Below the pieces are notes generated by a model. The model saw nothing but the letters and a program-made list of their open reading frames with translations, did no database searches and was not told where the DNA came from. Shown here one piece after another: positions 7,039 to 9,371 of a stretch of 9,371 nt of DNA (positions are counted from its first letter, which is position 1; every line of letters starts with the position of its first letter). The position numbers and the translations under genes were made by a program. The stretch is taken from the NCBI GenBank assembly GCA_945921365.1, contig CAMEKL010000015.1, positions 1 to 9,371 of the forward strand, read 5' to 3'. The DNA comes from an uncultured Bacillota bacterium (GTDB lineage Bacteria; Bacillota; Clostridia; Christensenellales; UBA1242).

Positions 7039-8191
7039 ATTTGTTATATTTTTTCTGTAAGTTTAAAATATAGTTAACTCTTTCGTTCTTTATTTTTTGG
7101 TCAACTTGGTCTTCCATTTTTTCTGCTGGTGTATTTGGCCTTTTTGAATACATAAAAGCAAAAATACCAGCATATTTAACTTTTTCAACTAAATCACATG
7201 TTGCTTTAAAATCTTCTTCTGTTTCTGTTGGGAAACCAACAATTATATCTGTTGTAAGCCTTATGTCTGGAACTAATTTTCTTAAATAGTCCACTTTTTC
7301 AAGATAGTTTTCAACAGTGTAACGCCTGTTCATTAGTTTTAAAATTCTGTTAGAGCCAGATTGAATTGGAAGATGAAGTTCTTTTAATATTTTATCTTCC
7401 CTCGCAATTGTTTCAATCACTTCTTTTGAAATATCTTTTGGGTGAGATGTCATAAATGTAAGCTCAAAATCACCTTCAATAGCACAAATATCCTTTAAAA
7501 GTTCATTAAAGGAATAATTATCATACAAATCTTTTCCATAAGAATTTACATTTTGACCAAGAAGTGTAATTCTTTGTTTTTCTTTTGAATTTTTAATTAT
7601 ATTTCTTATTTCTTCCAAAATAAATTCTTTTTTTCTGCTTCTTTCTCTTCCACGAACATATGGAACAATGCAATATGTGCAAAAATTGTTGCAACCATAG
7701 ATGATGTTCACCCAATTGTTGTTTCCACTTGTTCTAAAAATTGGCATATCTTCACAAACTAAATCTCTATCTTCAATTTCAAGAACTCTTTGCTTTTTTT
7801 CTTTCTTTTTGTTTTCTTCTTTTTTCTGCTTATCTTCAATTATCCTATCTATAAAGCTGGCAAATTTCTCTAAATTTTTTGTTCCAAAAATGATATCAAC
7901 AAAAGGAAATATTTTATAAATTCTTTCTGACACTTCTTTTTGCTGAGTCATGCACCCACAAATTGCAATAATTTTATTTGGGAACTCCTTTTTAAGTTTT
8001 TTAAGTGAACCAACATTGCCAATTGCCCTGTCTTCCGCTCCCTCTCTTATTGCGCAAGTGTTAAAAATAATAATATCTGCATCTTCTTGATTTTCAGTTT
8101 GTGAAAAACCCCTTGCAGTTAAAACACCTGCAAGTTTTTCACTCTCATGAACATTCATTTGGCAACCAAAAGTTGTGATATGATAAAACAT
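7037..8191 (-). CDS. miaB: tRNA-2-methylthio-N6-isopentenyladenosine synthase MiaB, lacking the TRAM domain
   Basis: MiaB is a radical SAM enzyme that adds a methylthio group to i6A37 of tRNAs using two [4Fe-4S] clusters. I place the start at ATG 8191 (384 residues), matching the usual N-terminus before TFGCQMN. The in-frame ATG at 8257 would add 22 Lys-rich residues, has no ribosome site, and would run through a promoter-like sequence. N-terminal MTTase domain: Cys10 (GCQMN), Cys46 (NTCAIRE), Cys80 (GCMTQQ). A Lys/Glu-rich linker lies at about 121-134. The radical SAM cluster is CNNFCTYC (Cys167, 171, 174), followed by VRGRERSR, LLGQNVNSYG (210-219), LHLPIQSGS (272-280), and TTDIIVGFPTE (313-323). 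The protein stops at NLQKKYNK, in the helix that normally leads into the TRAM RNA-binding domain. E. coli MiaB is about 474 residues. Only 8 bases separate it from mutS, so no room is left for TRAM. MtaB or RimO are less likely given GCQMN and the VPYVRGRERSR context. Confidence 0.93.
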   Translation of the reverse strand: MFYHITTFGCQMNVHESEKLAGVLTARGFSQTENQEDADIIIFNTCAIREGAEDRAIGNVGSLKKLKKEFPNKIIAICGCMTQQKEVSERIYKIFPFVDIIFGTKNLEKFASFIDRIIEDKQKKEENKKKEKKQRVLEIEDRDLVCEDMPIFRTSGNNNWVNIIYGCNNFCTYCIVPYVRGRERSRKKEFILEEIRNIIKNSKEKQRITLLGQNVNSYGKDLYDNYSFNELLKDICAIEGDFELTFMTSHPKDISKEVIETIAREDKILKELHLPIQSGSNRILKLMNRRYTVENYLEKVDYLRKLVPDIRLTTDIIVGFPTETEEDFKATCDLVEKVKYAGIFAFMYSKRPNTPAEKMEDQVDQKIKNERVNYILNLQKKYNK

Positions 8192-8197
8192 AACATC

Positions 8198-8226
8198 ATT
8201 ATACAATTTTTTTATTTTTTTTACAA
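8198..8226 (-). promoter_or_regulatory. Sigma-A-type promoter for miaB-mutS-mutL
   Basis: On the minus strand TTGTAA (8226-8221) is separated by 17 bases from a perfect TATAAT (8203-8198). The predicted start, seven bases past the -10, is the A of the ATG at 8191, so the mRNA could be leaderless. It lies just downstream of the rpoC terminator, where a new promoter is needed. Chance matches are common in AT-rich DNA, so this is strong by pattern but unproven. Confidence 0.6.
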
Positions 8227-8272
8227 TACATTTAATAAGAAATTTTAATAATTTCATCTTGTCTAATCAATA

Positions 8273-8302
8273 AAAAACAAGCGTTTTATAACGCTTGTTT
8301 TT
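8273..8302 (-). terminator. Intrinsic terminator of the rpoC transcript
   Basis: A perfect 13-bp inverted repeat has arms 8273-8285 and 8290-8302, a CAAGCGTT core and loop TTAT in + strand orientation. It begins 5 bases past the rpoC stop. On the minus strand the hairpin ends in a T run (8277-8272), fitting leftward termination. It separates rpoC from the miaB operon. Confidence 0.88.
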
Positions 8303-8306
8303 CACA

Positions 8307-9371
8307 TTAAACAGCAGGTACCTCTTCGGCTTTTTCCTTAACTTCAACTGGCATTAGTTTTCTATATCTCTTAAGTCCAGTTCCAGCAGGAATTAGTTTA
8401 CCAATAATAACATTTTCTTTAAGACCAAGAAGATTATCAGTTTTGCTCTTAAGCGCAGCATCTGTTAAAACTCTTGATGTCTCTTGGAATGAAGCAGCAG
8501 ACAAGAAACTTTCTGTTGTGAGTGCAGCTTTTGTGATTCCAAGAAGTTGGCGTTTTGCAGTTGCAGGAACTCCACCTTCTGAAAGAGCTTTTAAGTTCTC
8601 CTCTTCATATACAGAAACATCAACAACTTGACCAGGAAGAAGATTTGTTGAACCAGCACTTTCAATTTTAACCTTTTTAAGCATTTGACGAATGATAACT
8701 TCAATGTGCTTATCGTTAATTTTAACTTCTTGTGCACGGTAAACTGAAATAACTTCTGAGAGAAGGTAATCTTGAACACCTTTAAGTCCTTTTGTTCTTA
8801 AAAGGTCTGTTGGGTTGATTGAGCCTTCAATAAGTTGAGTTCCAGCTTCAATTTTATCTCCATTTTTAACTTTTAAGTAGCAAGGCTTTTTAACTTCATA
8901 GTCAAGTTCATTATCTGCACCTTTAACAGTGATAATATAACTTCTTGCATCTTCCCTAATTGAAACTGTTCCAGAAATTTCTGCAACTGGAGATTCTCCT
9001 TTTGGTTTTCTTGCTTCAAAAATTTCTTCAACACGAGGAAGACCTTTTGTGATATCTGAAACGACAACCGCACCAGAGAAGTGCTTGTTGTTCATAGTAA
9101 GCTGTGTTCCTGGTTCACCAATTGACTGAGCAGCAATAATTCCAACTGCTTCACCAATGTTAACAAGATCTTTTCCAGCCATATTTCTTCCATAGCATTT
9201 TGCACAAACGCCATGTTTACATTTACATGTTAGAAGAGTTCTGATTGTAACTTCTTTAATTCCAGCTTCAACAATCTCTTTTGCTTTTTCATCTGAAATC
9301 ATTGTGTTTGCAGGAACAATAACTTCGTTAGTTTGTGGATTTACAACTGCATCAACAGTAAATCTTCCAAC
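8307..9371 (-). CDS. rpoC: DNA-directed RNA polymerase subunit beta', C-terminal part (5' end outside window)
   Basis: This is the catalytic beta' subunit of RNA polymerase. The frame is open to the window edge; 354 C-terminal residues are visible of a protein normally near 1200 in Firmicutes. ATG at 9302 is internal. Seen: the zinc site [13 protein letters not shown] (49-61), with Cys49, 56 and 59 spaced like E. coli Cys888, 895 and 898, and an extra Cys at 51. Then [20 protein letters not shown] (73-92), the trigger loop (about 93-108), [19 protein letters not shown], barrel-sandwich strands, and the C-terminal [22 protein letters not shown] stretch near 324-345. No SI3 insertion is present in the trigger loop, as expected outside Proteobacteria. 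The oddity is the trigger-loop sequence MNNKHFSG where nearly all bacteria have MRTFHxGG. A hairpin terminator follows the stop. The protein identity is certain; the loop change could be lineage-specific or, less likely, an assembly error. Confidence 0.97.
   Translation of the reverse strand, partial: VGRFTVDAVVNPQTNEVIVPANTMISDEKAKEIVEAGIKEVTIRTLLTCKCKHGVCAKCYGRNMAGKDLVNIGEAVGIIAAQSIGEPGTQLTMNNKHFSGAVVVSDITKGLPRVEEIFEARKPKGESPVAEISGTVSIREDARSYIITVKGADNELDYEVKKPCYLKVKNGDKIEAGTQLIEGSINPTDLLRTKGLKGVQDYLLSEVISVYRAQEVKINDKHIEVIIRQMLKKVKIESAGSTNLLPGQVVDVSVYEEENLKALSEGGVPATAKRQLLGITKAALTTESFLSAASFQETSRVLTDAALKSKTDNLLGLKENVIIGKLIPAGTGLKRYRKLMPVEVKEKAEEVPAV

Noticed and set aside
7037..7039. Readthrough or recoding of the miaB TAG stop to add the missing TRAM domain
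   Set aside because: The frame beyond the stop runs into the mutS start region, which is conserved in another frame, and shows no TRAM-like sequence.
8192..8257. ATG at 8257 as the miaB start
   Set aside because: It adds 22 Lys-rich residues not expected in the family, has no ribosome site, and its codons contain the TTGTAA/TATAAT promoter-like sequence.
1..9371. tRNA or rRNA genes, CRISPR arrays, insertion sequences, toxin-antitoxin or defence genes
   Set aside because: The window is almost fully covered by six protein genes, spacers are short, and I see no repeats, cloverleaf patterns or transposase motifs.

Overview
The window is AT-rich (roughly 30% GC by eye), densely coded and uses the standard bacterial code: Trp is TGG, and all six stops are TAA or TAG. 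Protein sequences, strong AGGAG-type ribosome sites, the miaB-mutS-mutL order and an endonuclease-type MutL without any MutH all point to a low-GC Firmicutes-like bacterium. It is plausibly one of the uncultured gut lineages. I cannot place it more precisely.

Left part, rightward: the 3' end of obgE (1-741; the P-loop and N-terminal Obg domain lie off the edge) is followed after 20 bases by a 551-residue unrecognised protein. That protein carries HEFNH and NEGTTQFLT motifs that suggest a zinc-metallopeptidase-like fold. This pair meets the leftward genes at a compact bidirectional terminator (about 2460-2489).

Middle and right part, leftward: rpoC (3' end only, 8307-9371) closes with its own strong terminator. 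A promoter-like site (TTGTAA, 17 bases, TATAAT) follows, placed so that transcription would begin at or next to the miaB ATG. miaB, mutS and mutL then run as a tight operon with gaps of 8 and 11 bases. In both junctions the upstream stop codon lies inside or overlaps the next gene's Shine-Dalgarno sequence. MutS recognises mismatches, MutL is the nicking partner, and MiaB is a tRNA-modifying radical SAM enzyme that often neighbours them.

This is mainly a housekeeping region and I see no mobile element, CRISPR array, RNA gene or defence system. The points that deserve a second look are unusual versions of conserved proteins: an RpoC whose trigger loop reads MNNKH instead of MRTFH, a MiaB that stops just before its TRAM domain, a probable leaderless miaB start, and the zinc-motif protein next to obgE with about 155 residues between its two motif halves. 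No intergenic stretch exceeds 300 bases.
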